Origin: Bacteroidales bacterium
GTDB lineage: Bacteria > Bacteroidota > Bacteroidia > Bacteroidales > UBA932
DNA: 41,814 nt
Reading direction: 5' to 3'
NCBI GenBank assembly: GCA_017527415.1
Contig: JAFXQA010000006.1
Span: 1-41,814, forward strand
Under the pieces are notes generated by a model. The model saw only the letters and a list, made by a program, of their open reading frames with translations. It was not told the DNA's origin and did no database searches. Positions 14,783 to 22,139 of this stretch are shown one piece after another. Each line of letters opens with the position of its first letter. Positions within the stretch are counted from its first letter, which is position 1. The translations under genes were made by a program, and so were the position numbers.

Positions 14783-14845
14783 CACACGGACATTGCTGCC
14801 CAAGGGATTTTAAGTCCCTCGTGTCTACCATTCCACCACCAAGGC
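14761..14845 (-). tRNA. tRNA-Leu (anticodon UAA)
   Basis: An 85-base type II tRNA. The acceptor stem GCCTTGG pairs with CCGAGGC, with discriminator A. The anticodon loop CTTAAAA on an AGGGA/TCCCT stem gives anticodon TAA. There is a long variable arm, and a T loop TTCGAGT on a GTGAG/CTCAT-like stem. The CCA end is not encoded. The gene is read leftward, downstream of the nitroreductase, with a TATATTTG -7 element at 14891-14884 and its own terminator. Its 3' end is duplicated at 13107-13128. Confidence 0.93.
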
Positions 14846-14883
14846 TTTGGAGCCGATGAGGCCGGGGCCGCCGGCTCCGGCTG

Positions 14884-14891
14884 CAAATATA
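14884..14891 (-). promoter_or_regulatory. Promoter -7 element of tRNA-Leu
   Basis: The reverse strand reads TATATTTG, 39 bases before the tRNA 5' end. No clear -33 box is present. The element lies just past the nitroreductase stop. Confidence 0.5.
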
Positions 14892-14911
14892 GCAATTTCC
14901 GCTTAACTACT

Positions 14912-15430
14912 CTACAGTTCAGCAGCAAACTCTTCCATGGGTTTGCGCTCGCTGTGGCGCGGAGAAGGCCCTGCGGCAGGATAGCCGGTGGGGAACAGTG
15001 CCACCAGGTCCCAGCCTTCCATCTCCCTGGGAAACATCGCCTTAACCGCGGCGGCATCGAACGACCCTACCCAGCAGCTCCCGAGACCCAGATCCTGGAT
15101 CTCCATCATCAGATGGGTGGCTGCGATGCATGCATCGGTCTCCGCCCTGTTCTTGCCATCGATCTTGCTCACCCAGGCCTGCGAGGGGCTGCCGCCCACG
15201 ATGAACACCAGAGGTGCATCAAACAGATACTTTGTAGTGCTTGCCAGCTTCTCCAGAACCTCGGGGCGGCGGGCAACCCAAATCTTCACCGGCTGCCTGT
15301 TGACTGCCGAAGGAGCCAGTCTGGCTGCCTCCAGTATCTGCTGAATCAGTTCTTCCGGAACCTGCTTCTTCTCAAATGCCCGGCAGGAATAACGCTCCTC
15401 CGCGAGCTTCAAAAATCCAGATTTTGCCAT
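14912..15430 (-). CDS. Nitroreductase-family flavoprotein
   Basis: A 172-residue FMN-dependent enzyme. The family start is visible as RYSCRAFEKKQVPEELI at about residues 13-29, then AARLAPSAVNRQP (35-47), the FMN- and substrate-binding region, and GLGSCWVGSF near 114-123. Nitroreductase-family proteins reduce nitro compounds, quinones or flavins with NAD(P)H, and the true substrate here is unknown. It lies 4 bases after rodA and is probably the last gene of the cell-shape operon, with no obvious functional link to it. Confidence 0.9.
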   Translation of the reverse strand: MAKSGFLKLAEERYSCRAFEKKQVPEELIQQILEAARLAPSAVNRQPVKIWVARRPEVLEKLASTTKYLFDAPLVFIVGGSPSQAWVSKIDGKNRAETDACIAATHLMMEIQDLGLGSCWVGSFDAAAVKAMFPREMEGWDLVALFPTGYPAAGPSPRHSERKPMEEFAAEL

Positions 15431-15434
15431 AATA

Positions 15435-16727
15435 TCAGAAATATTTATTCTCTTGTCTGTAAAGCGCGATAAAGATAAACAACATAACCGTAAAACCCCA
15501 GAGCGACGACCCTCCGTAACTCAGGAACGGCAAGGGGATGCCTATCACCGGCATCAGCCCTATGGTCATGCCCACATTGATAAACAAATGCATGAAGAGG
15601 CACGCCGCCACGCAGTAGCCGTAAATCCGTGTAAAACCCTCCCGGGAGCGCTCCGCGTCCCTAAGTATCCTTGTTATCAGCAACCCATACAGCGCCAGCA
15701 CTGCCAGGCATCCCAGGAATCCCCACTCCTCGCCTATCGTACAGAAGATAAAATCGGTACTCTGCTCCGGCACGAAGCCGCCGGTGTTCTGCGTGCCGTT
15801 CGTGAAACCTTTTCCGGCAAACCCTCCGGAGCCGATAGCGATCATCGACTGCCTCACGTTGTAGCCCACTCCATGCGGATCGTCCTTCATTCCCAGCAGC
15901 ACCTCTATGCGCAGGCGCTGATGGTCCTGAAGCACCTTGTTGAAAGCGAAATCCGTCGAGAACACCAGTCCTGCGAATACCGCAAGCCCAAGCAGCAGCA
16001 TCCTTAAAGAAAATCTCCTCTCCCGCGACAGCGGTCGGGTCTGGCGCAGCATATACCACAGGTACAGCAGTCCGATTACCCCCAGAACCGCCAGCGAAAC
16101 CCACACTGAGGTCTTCAGGGTAAGGATAAACAGCGCGACAGCCAGTCCCAACAACATCAGGACGATGCCCGGCAGCCCCTCGCGGTACAGCACGAACAGC
16201 ATTCCCGTATATACCAGTGCAGAGCCGGTCTCGTTCTCTGCAAGGATGATCAGCATGGGAAGTCCGATAACCAGTGCCACCAGTCTGAAATCCTTCCACC
16301 GGCCGAGGGAGAAGTTCTGCCTGCTCATCAGCGCTGCCAGCAGCAGCGATGTCGTAATCTTCGATATTTCAGCAGGTTGGAAGCTGATGGGCCCGACCGA
16401 GAACCAGGAGTGCGAGCCCTTGTGGGCGGACCCCAGGAAGATGACCGCCACCAGCAGCACCACCACAATGAGGTATCCCGGTGTGGCCAGTACCTCCCAT
16501 AGCCGGGGGTTCACCACGAAAAGGATAACGACGGCCAGCGCGAATGCCGTCAGGATCCACGCGAACTGCTTGCCGCTGCGGAGCGAAAACGCCAGAGGCG
16601 AACCCATGTCCGGGGTATGGATAGAGGCATACACGTTCAGCCAGCCTATAAGGACCAGCACCAGGTAGATGGCGACAAGTGTCCAATCTACCGAACTGCG
16701 CAAACCTCTGTCAGTTCCCTGCAACAT
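15435..16727 (-). CDS. rodA: Rod-shape SEDS peptidoglycan polymerase RodA
   Basis: A 430-residue polytopic membrane protein of the FtsW/RodA/SpoVE (SEDS) family, which polymerises lipid II during cell elongation. About ten hydrophobic helices are visible. Family motifs include RKQ-type basic loops, the conserved VGYNVRQSMIAIGSGGFAGKG region, FICTIGEEWGFLG, and GIPLPFLSYGGSS near the C-terminus. Its start overlaps the PBP2 gene by 17 bases, as expected for its partner transpeptidase, and the adjoining mreBCD genes argue for RodA over FtsW. The length is normal. Confidence 0.95.
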   Translation of the reverse strand: MLQGTDRGLRSSVDWTLVAIYLVLVLIGWLNVYASIHTPDMGSPLAFSLRSGKQFAWILTAFALAVVILFVVNPRLWEVLATPGYLIVVVLLVAVIFLGSAHKGSHSWFSVGPISFQPAEISKITTSLLLAALMSRQNFSLGRWKDFRLVALVIGLPMLIILAENETGSALVYTGMLFVLYREGLPGIVLMLLGLAVALFILTLKTSVWVSLAVLGVIGLLYLWYMLRQTRPLSRERRFSLRMLLLGLAVFAGLVFSTDFAFNKVLQDHQRLRIEVLLGMKDDPHGVGYNVRQSMIAIGSGGFAGKGFTNGTQNTGGFVPEQSTDFIFCTIGEEWGFLGCLAVLALYGLLITRILRDAERSREGFTRIYGYCVAACLFMHLFINVGMTIGLMPVIGIPLPFLSYGGSSLWGFTVMLFIFIALYRQENKYF

Positions 16728-18543
16728 TGAATGACGCGTTTAACATTCGTTTCTCAAGCTCGGGGCGTGTCGTTTCCCCAAGCAGATACTTTTCTATCAG
16801 CAGCGATGCCAGCGGGCAGGCCCAGGAGCCGCCCCATCCGGCATTCTCTATATATCCTACCACCGCGATTTTCGGATTCTCCCTCGGTGCGAAGCAGATG
16901 AAAACGGAATTGTCCGCTCCGTGCGGATTCTGGGCGGTGCCGGTCTTTCCGCAGATATCCAGCCCGGGCACGGCCGCAAGGCCCGCGGTTCCACCGGCTC
17001 CCGGGGCGGCATTCACCGCCATCCACATCCCTCCGATCACTTTCGAAAAATGAGTGGTATCCACCAGGGTATAGTGCTTCTCGCGGAAGCGTTCGTCTAT
17101 CTCCATCCCTTCCGAATCCTTCACGATATGGGGGATGCGATACCATCCCCGGTTGGCCATGATGGCCGCGAGATTCGCGATCTGCAGGGGTGTGGCCCCG
17201 ATTTCTCCCTGTCCGATGGAGAGGGAAATAACGTTCGAAGTGCGCCAGCGGCCCTTGCCGTAACGCTTGTCGTAGAGTTTCGATGTGGGGATGTTTCCGC
17301 CGAGTTCGGAAGGGAAGTCGCTGCCCAGCTTCTGCCCGAAGCCGAAACTCAGCACGTATTTCCGCCACTTGTCGAACTCCTCGTTCACGGTGCCGTCTTC
17401 CGGCCGCTCAAGAAGGTTCTTGAGCACATAGCAGAAGTAGGCGTTGCAGCTCATCATCACCGCTTCTTCGAGCTTCAGCGGGCTGCGGTGCCCGTGGCAA
17501 CCCAGTTTCCGCGTCTTGGTATAGTAGTAGCCGTGGTTGCAGGGGTACTGGTACCAGGGTTCCAGCACGCCTTCCTGCAGGCCTATCAGGCCGTTCACCA
17601 ACTTGAAAACCGACCCAGGAGGATAGGACGCCTGCACGGTGCGGTTGAACATGGGCCGTCCGGGATCGGCGGCGAGCCGCGCATAGTTGGCGCCCATGTT
17701 CGAAAGCACGTCCACGTCGATTCCGGGGCTGGATACCATCGCCAGAATCTCTCCGCTGGAAGGCTCCAACGCAATCAGGCTGCCTTTCTTACCCTTCATC
17801 AGTTCCTGCCCGTACTGCTGCAGGTGCGCATCGATCGTGGTCACTATGTTCTTCCCGGGCACTGCCTCCCTGTCGAACTCTCCGTCCTTGTAGGAATCCT
17901 GCACCTTGTTGCGGGAGTCCCTCAGGAACACGTGATAGCCCTTCTCTCCCCTCAGATCCTTCTCACGCGCGGCCTCAAGGCCGGTTTTTCCGATGTAGTC
18001 TCCGCTCTTGTAGGTCTCCGGCTCTTTCTGGATATCCTTCTCGTTGACCTCCGAAACGTATCCCAGCAGGTTGCCGCCGGCGTTGAAAGGATACTCGCGC
18101 ACCGTTCGCACCTGCCCGCGGAAACCCGGGAAATCGTATGCCCTTTCTGCAAACTTCATATACTTCTCCACGCTCACCTGTTTGGCGAACTGCAGGGTCT
18201 GCCAGCCGATGCGCGAACGGTATTTCTTGTAGTAGGCCATCTGCTCCCGTATCCAGAGGGTGTCCAGGTCCAGCGCCTGAGCCAGGGCAAGAGTGTCGAA
18301 AGCCTCCACCTCGCGGGGCGTGACCAGGATGTCGTAGCAGACGCGGTTCCCCACCAGCACTTCGCCGTTCCGGTCGTAAATGATGCCCCGGGGCGGGTAG
18401 ATGGTGTGATAGACCATAGAGTTGTTGGCCGCATCCCGCTTGTAGCTGTCGTCCACTATCTGTATGGCGAAAAGCCTCACCAGCAGAATGAGGATGACGG
18501 CCCAAAGCCCGATAACCAGTTTGTCGCTGCGGCTTACCTCCAT
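16711..18543 (-). CDS. mrdA: Penicillin-binding protein 2, elongation transpeptidase
   Basis: A 610-residue class B PBP that crosslinks peptidoglycan with RodA during elongation. One N-terminal membrane helix (about 9-28) is followed by a dimerisation region with PPRGIIYDRNGEVLVGN (50-66), then the transpeptidase domain. Ser311 and Lys314 lie in PGSVFK, followed by an MSCN motif (SxN type) and KTGTAQNP near the C-terminus, all intact. It is encoded between mreD and rodA with overlaps on both sides (10 and 17 bases), so the elongation complex is made from one transcript. Confidence 0.95.
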   Translation of the reverse strand: MEVSRSDKLVIGLWAVILILLVRLFAIQIVDDSYKRDAANNSMVYHTIYPPRGIIYDRNGEVLVGNRVCYDILVTPREVEAFDTLALAQALDLDTLWIREQMAYYKKYRSRIGWQTLQFAKQVSVEKYMKFAERAYDFPGFRGQVRTVREYPFNAGGNLLGYVSEVNEKDIQKEPETYKSGDYIGKTGLEAAREKDLRGEKGYHVFLRDSRNKVQDSYKDGEFDREAVPGKNIVTTIDAHLQQYGQELMKGKKGSLIALEPSSGEILAMVSSPGIDVDVLSNMGANYARLAADPGRPMFNRTVQASYPPGSVFKLVNGLIGLQEGVLEPWYQYPCNHGYYYTKTRKLGCHGHRSPLKLEEAVMMSCNAYFCYVLKNLLERPEDGTVNEEFDKWRKYVLSFGFGQKLGSDFPSELGGNIPTSKLYDKRYGKGRWRTSNVISLSIGQGEIGATPLQIANLAAIMANRGWYRIPHIVKDSEGMEIDERFREKHYTLVDTTHFSKVIGGMWMAVNAAPGAGGTAGLAAVPGLDICGKTGTAQNPHGADNSVFICFAPRENPKIAVVGYIENAGWGGSWACPLASLLIEKYLLGETTRPELEKRMLNASFNVAGN

Positions 18544-19052
18544 CTGTCGGCCTCCCTCGGAGCAAGCACTCCGGCAATATAATATGACACAGGAGTGCTC
18601 AGGGCGACAGAGAAAAGCGTCCGTAGTGCGATGAAACCGCCGGAACGGGTGCCTGCGCAGTCTACTGGGATGTAGATGAGGAAGAACAGGGTGGTGGCAA
18701 GCAGGATGGCCAGCAGCACTTTGGCAGGCCCCTGCTTATGTATGGAGATGTCTTCCTGGCGGGAGAGCAGCTCGGTGCCGAATACCAGGCGGATGAGGGC
18801 ATTGCGGGCGAAGGCTACCGGAAGAAGGGCGCACACCGTGAGCCCGAGCACGCCGTCCGTGAAGAAATCCACAGCAAGGCCGGTCACGAAAGCCGTCACC
18901 AGCACACGCGGGGTGCTGCGGGTGATGGGCAGGCTGAGGATCATCACCGGCAGGAAACACAGCACAACGTACTGGGACAGGTTCAGGAGCCCTCCGCAAA
19001 TGATCTGGATTACCAGAAGCACAAGATATGTGAACACGTACCTCTGCCTCAT
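18534..19052 (-). CDS. mreD: Rod-shape determining protein MreD
   Basis: A 172-residue membrane protein with about five hydrophobic helices (YLVLLVIQIICGGLLNL, VVLCFLPVMILSLPI, VLVTAFVTGLAVDFFTDG, LAILLATTLFFLIYIPV). MreD proteins are poorly conserved, so the call rests on size, topology, the family-like GLAVDFFTDGVLGL stretch and the position between mreC and PBP2. Overlaps of 4 bases with mreC and 10 with the PBP2 gene show tight coupling. Confidence 0.88.
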   Translation of the reverse strand: MRQRYVFTYLVLLVIQIICGGLLNLSQYVVLCFLPVMILSLPITRSTPRVLVTAFVTGLAVDFFTDGVLGLTVCALLPVAFARNALIRLVFGTELLSRQEDISIHKQGPAKVLLAILLATTLFFLIYIPVDCAGTRSGGFIALRTLFSVALSTPVSYYIAGVLAPREADRWR

Positions 19053-19873
19053 CGTCCCGCCTCCTTTTCTAGTTCAGTTATCTCCCCGCGGTCCAGGTTC
19101 TCGGTGATGATTACGTAACGCAGTGCGGCAAAATCCTGGAAGAGCCTGATACTCACCTCGTTGGTGCTGCCATCCACCTGACGTATGCCTCCTGTGGTGC
19201 CGATGGGGATGTCCGGGGGGAAGACGTTTGAATACCCGCTCGTCCAAACCGTATCGCCGGGAGCGATTTCGTGGTGGAGGGGGAGATTCTTCATCAGCGC
19301 TCCGTTGCTGTGTTTCCCATCCCATTCCAGGGGGGCCACAAGGCCGGTCTGGCCTATGCGGGCACTCACGCTCATCTTCGTATTCATAAGCGTGAGCCCA
19401 TAAGAGAAATGTCTGCCCACTGAGTTCACTACGCCAACCACGCCGGTGGTGGTCACGATGCCGGTCTGTGGTTTCACGCCGTCCTCGGAACCCTTGTTCA
19501 GCACTATGTAGTTGTGCTGGGAGTTGCGGCTGGCCTTCACGATGGTGGCGGGGATCATGCGGAAATTCCCTACTTTGCTGTCGAAAAGATGGTTCTCGCG
19601 GTATGAAAGGTCCCTTTCGCCGTTCTCCCACACTTCCCGGATCAGTTCCAGGTTCTTGGCAGCCAGTGCACGGTTCTGTCCGTCCAGGGTGAAATAGTTG
19701 CGTATTTTTTCGCCGGTTCCCCAGATGGCTGCGTGCACCCGGTGCGACGCCCGGTTTATCCAGATGTTCTGCAGGGAGGAGGTGCGGCTCAGCATAAGAA
19801 CCGCGGCAATCTCCAGAAGCAAGAAGACTGCCGCGCTGATCACAAAGCCGAATCTCTTTCTCCCTTCGGCCAT
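19049..19873 (-). CDS. mreC: Rod-shape determining protein MreC
   Basis: A 274-residue protein with an N-terminal membrane helix (about 8-28), a short coiled segment around 60-90, and a periplasmic beta domain. The typical MreC pattern is visible: NYIVLNKGSEDGVKPQTGIVTTTGVVGVV at about 124-152, and a later DTVWTSGYSNVFPPDIPIGTTGGI. It links the periplasmic synthases with the MreB filaments. It starts 2 bases after the mreB stop. Confidence 0.94.
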   Translation of the reverse strand: MAEGRKRFGFVISAAVFLLLEIAAVLMLSRTSSLQNIWINRASHRVHAAIWGTGEKIRNYFTLDGQNRALAAKNLELIREVWENGERDLSYRENHLFDSKVGNFRMIPATIVKASRNSQHNYIVLNKGSEDGVKPQTGIVTTTGVVGVVNSVGRHFSYGLTLMNTKMSVSARIGQTGLVAPLEWDGKHSNGALMKNLPLHHEIAPGDTVWTSGYSNVFPPDIPIGTTGGIRQVDGSTNEVSIRLFQDFAALRYVIITENLDRGEITELEKEAGR

Positions 19874-19875
19874 GG

Positions 19876-20898
19876 CTATCTCATCAGGAAGGGATAGCTC
19901 TCGGTATTCTTGAGTGCCATGCAGGTGCCGCGTCCGACTGCGTGGAGCGGGTCGTCAGCCACATGGAAGGGGATGTTGACCTTGTCGGTCAGACGCTTGT
20001 CGAGGCCGCGCAGGAGGGCGCCGCCGCCCGAGAGGAAGATGCCGTTCTCCACGATGTCGGAGTAGAGCTCCGGAGGGGTCAGCTCCAGCACGTGCAGGAT
20101 GGAAGTCTCGATCTTGGCGATGGACTTGTCGAGGCAGTGGGCAATCTCGTCGTGGGTGATGGTGGCCTCCACGGGGTGGGCGGTCATCAGGTTCGGGCCG
20201 CGTACGATGAAGGGTTCAGGCTTCTCGTCCAGGTCCGGAATCACGGCTCCGACCGCAATCTTGATCTTCTCTGCGGTAATCTCACCGACCTTGATGTTGT
20301 GCTGCTGGCGCAGGTAGTACTGGATGTCTGCCGTGAACACATCGCCCGCAGTGCGGATGCTGTCCTGGATTACCAGGCCGCCCAGGGAGATGACTGCGAT
20401 CTCGGTGGTGCCGCCACCGATGTCCACCACCATCGAGCCCTTGGGCGCAAGCACCTCCAGACCTATGCCCAGGGCGGAAGCCATGGGTTCGTGGATGAGG
20501 TAAACATCCCTGCCTCCGGCATGCTCGGTGGAGTCGCGCACGGCGCGGATCTCGACTTCAGTCGATCCGGAAGGGATGCCGACCACAACTTTGAGGTTGG
20601 GAGTAAACAGGCTGTGACGCTTGCTGTTCACTTGCTTGATGAACCCGCGTATCATCATTTCCGCAGCGTTGAAGTCTGCGATCACACCGTCCCGAAGGGG
20701 ACGGATGGTCTTGATGCCCGGGTTCGTGCGCTCCTGCATCAGCTTTGCCTGGTGGCCGATGGCTATACACTTGTTGGTGTTATTGTCGATGGCCACGATA
20801 CTCGGCTCGTCCAGCACGATTTCATCGTTCTGATAGATGACGGTGTTGGCTGTTCCGAGGTCGATTGCCAGTTCCTGATTCAAAAAAGAAAATGCCAT
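19876..20898 (-). CDS. mreB: Actin-like cell-shape protein MreB
   Basis: A 340-residue cytoplasmic actin homologue that organises lateral wall synthesis. The phosphate-1 loop appears as IDLGTANTVIY (13-23), then GIPSGSTEVEIRAVRDS, HEPMASALG, the phosphate-2 motif VVDIGGGTTEIAVI, and a C-terminal GIFLSGGGALLRGLD adenosine loop. The length is standard. It is first in the mreBCD-PBP2-rodA-nitroreductase series, with the promoter element at 20924-20931 and a divergent ispD. Confidence 0.97.
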   Translation of the reverse strand: MAFSFLNQELAIDLGTANTVIYQNDEIVLDEPSIVAIDNNTNKCIAIGHQAKLMQERTNPGIKTIRPLRDGVIADFNAAEMMIRGFIKQVNSKRHSLFTPNLKVVVGIPSGSTEVEIRAVRDSTEHAGGRDVYLIHEPMASALGIGLEVLAPKGSMVVDIGGGTTEIAVISLGGLVIQDSIRTAGDVFTADIQYYLRQQHNIKVGEITAEKIKIAVGAVIPDLDEKPEPFIVRGPNLMTAHPVEATITHDEIAHCLDKSIAKIETSILHVLELTPPELYSDIVENGIFLSGGGALLRGLDKRLTDKVNIPFHVADDPLHAVGRGTCMALKNTESYPFLMR

Positions 20899-20923
20899 TT
20901 TGATCTTGTTAGGTTTAGACTAA

Positions 20924-20931
20924 CAAATATA
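20924..20931 (-). promoter_or_regulatory. Promoter -7 element of the mreB operon
   Basis: The reverse strand reads TATATTTG 25 bases before the mreB ATG. No clear TTTG box lies at the normal distance. It is only 11 bases away from the opposing ispD element, so the two promoters must overlap. Confidence 0.6.
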
Positions 20932-20942
20932 AGAATTTTAGT

Positions 20943-20950
20943 TAATTTTG
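20943..20950 (+). promoter_or_regulatory. Promoter -7 element of ispD
   Basis: TAATTTTG matches TAnnTTTG, 18 bases before the ispD ATG at 20969, the usual spacing in this window. No -33 box is evident. Confidence 0.55.
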
Positions 20951-20968
20951 CCATGAACTTTCAGCCTT

Positions 20969-21658
20969 ATGGAAAGAAAAAAGTACGTCATCTTCACCGC
21001 TGCCGGCAGCGGCACCAGGATGAAGTCCTCCGAGCCCAAGCAGTTCCTCCTTCTCGGTGGCCTTCCTGTCCTGCACCGCAGCATTTTCGCCTTCGTGGAT
21101 GCCTGCCCGGATGTGAAAGTGATTACCGTGCTGCCAAAAAACCAGATCGAGCGCTGGAAAGACCTGTGCATCGAATACCCTCTCGACGTGCCTCAGGTAA
21201 TCGTAGAAGGGGGGATTACCCGTTTCCACAGCGTGCGTAACGCCTTGGCGAAGGTTCCGGACGGGGCGATAGTCGCGGTCCACGACGGAGTACGGCCGCT
21301 GGTGTCCAAAGATCTGATCCGTACTATGTTCGGCAAGATGCGGGAGTGCCGCGCTCTCGTGCCTGTGGTGCCGGTGACCGACACTCTGAAGAGCCTGGAA
21401 CGCGGCAAGGACGGAGAACTGGTCTCCACCGGGAATCCTGATCCGGACCGCAGCCGCGTCTTCGGAGCCCAGACCCCGCAGATGTTCCTGTCCGAAGAAT
21501 TGAGGGCAGCCTATTCCCTTCCCTACGACATCTCATATACCGATGATGCCTCGGTAGCGGCCAGATACGGAATTCCCCTCTCCTGGATCGAAGGAGAGAG
21601 GAACAACATAAAGCTTACGACCCCCGGGGACATGGCCCTCGCGGAGTTGTTTATCTGA
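20969..21658 (+). CDS. ispD: 2-C-methyl-D-erythritol 4-phosphate cytidylyltransferase
   Basis: A 229-residue enzyme that joins CTP and methylerythritol phosphate in the MEP route to isoprenoids. The nucleotide-binding loop FTAAGSGTRM is at residues 9-18, followed by Lys24 in EPKQF, then VHDGVRPLVS near 107-116, PVTDTLK, the QTPQMF motif, and a C-terminal YTDDAS. Length and motifs are normal. It diverges from mreB and converges on the Lrp/AsnC gene, overlapping it by 8 bases. Undecaprenyl carrier synthesis gives a loose link to the wall genes around it. Confidence 0.96.
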   Translation: MERKKYVIFTAAGSGTRMKSSEPKQFLLLGGLPVLHRSIFAFVDACPDVKVITVLPKNQIERWKDLCIEYPLDVPQVIVEGGITRFHSVRNALAKVPDGAIVAVHDGVRPLVSKDLIRTMFGKMRECRALVPVVPVTDTLKSLERGKDGELVSTGNPDPDRSRVFGAQTPQMFLSEELRAAYSLPYDISYTDDASVAARYGIPLSWIEGERNNIKLTTPGDMALAELFI

Positions 21659-22136
21659 AGCTGGTGCTCTTGTAATCCTTTACCCACACCTGCCGCTCGA
21701 AAGCCTGGTCGAGCGAAATCATCGTATCGGTAGACTGCACGTAGGGAATGTTCTGGATTGTGTTGAGGAGCACGCTCATAAGGTGGTCGTTGTCGAAGCA
21801 GTAAAGCTTCACCAGCAGGGCGCTTTTGCCCGTAACGAAGTGACATTCCACGACTTCGGGAATCTTTTTGAGCGATTCTGTAACTTCCAGGTACTTGTCT
21901 GCTTCAGAAATGGAAATGCTGACGAAAGCGCAGACGTTGAGGCCGAGGGCGCTGGGTTTCACCAGCAGTCGCGACCCGGTGATAACACCGCTGGCTTCGA
22001 GTTTGCGTACGCGCTGATGGATTGCCGCACCGGACACTCCGCACTCGCGGGCGATTTCCAGATATGCCATCCTGGCATCCTTTACGAGGAAGGATAGAAT
22101 CTTCCTGTCGATGTCGTCGATCTGGTAGTTGACCAT
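21651..22136 (-). CDS. Lrp/AsnC-family transcriptional regulator
   Basis: A 161-residue protein with an N-terminal helix-turn-helix (about 8-55, YLEIARECGVSGAAIHQRV) and a C-terminal RAM-type ligand/oligomerisation domain (about 70-150, CAFVSISISEADKYLEVTE). These are feast/famine regulators that usually respond to amino acids. The gene follows topA by 3 bases and is probably co-transcribed with it. The targets are not visible. Confidence 0.93.
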   Translation of the reverse strand: MVNYQIDDIDRKILSFLVKDARMAYLEIARECGVSGAAIHQRVRKLEASGVITGSRLLVKPSALGLNVCAFVSISISEADKYLEVTESLKKIPEVVECHFVTGKSALLVKLYCFDNDHLMSVLLNTIQNIPYVQSTDTMISLDQAFERQVWVKDYKSTSFR

Positions 22137-22139
22137 AGG

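Noticed and set aside
16921..18582. Long open frame of 553 codons on the plus strand opposite the PBP2 gene
   Set aside because: It is an antisense shadow created by GC-rich codon use. The minus strand encodes a full PBP2 with all motifs. The product shows no domain.
20881..20970. A riboswitch or structured leader between mreB and ispD
   Set aside because: The gap is only 70 bases and is filled by two opposing promoter elements. No conserved structured RNA is apparent.
19942..21240. Open frame of 432 codons opposite mreB running into ispD
   Set aside because: Overlaps two certain genes on opposite strands, and the protein shows no sensible domain.
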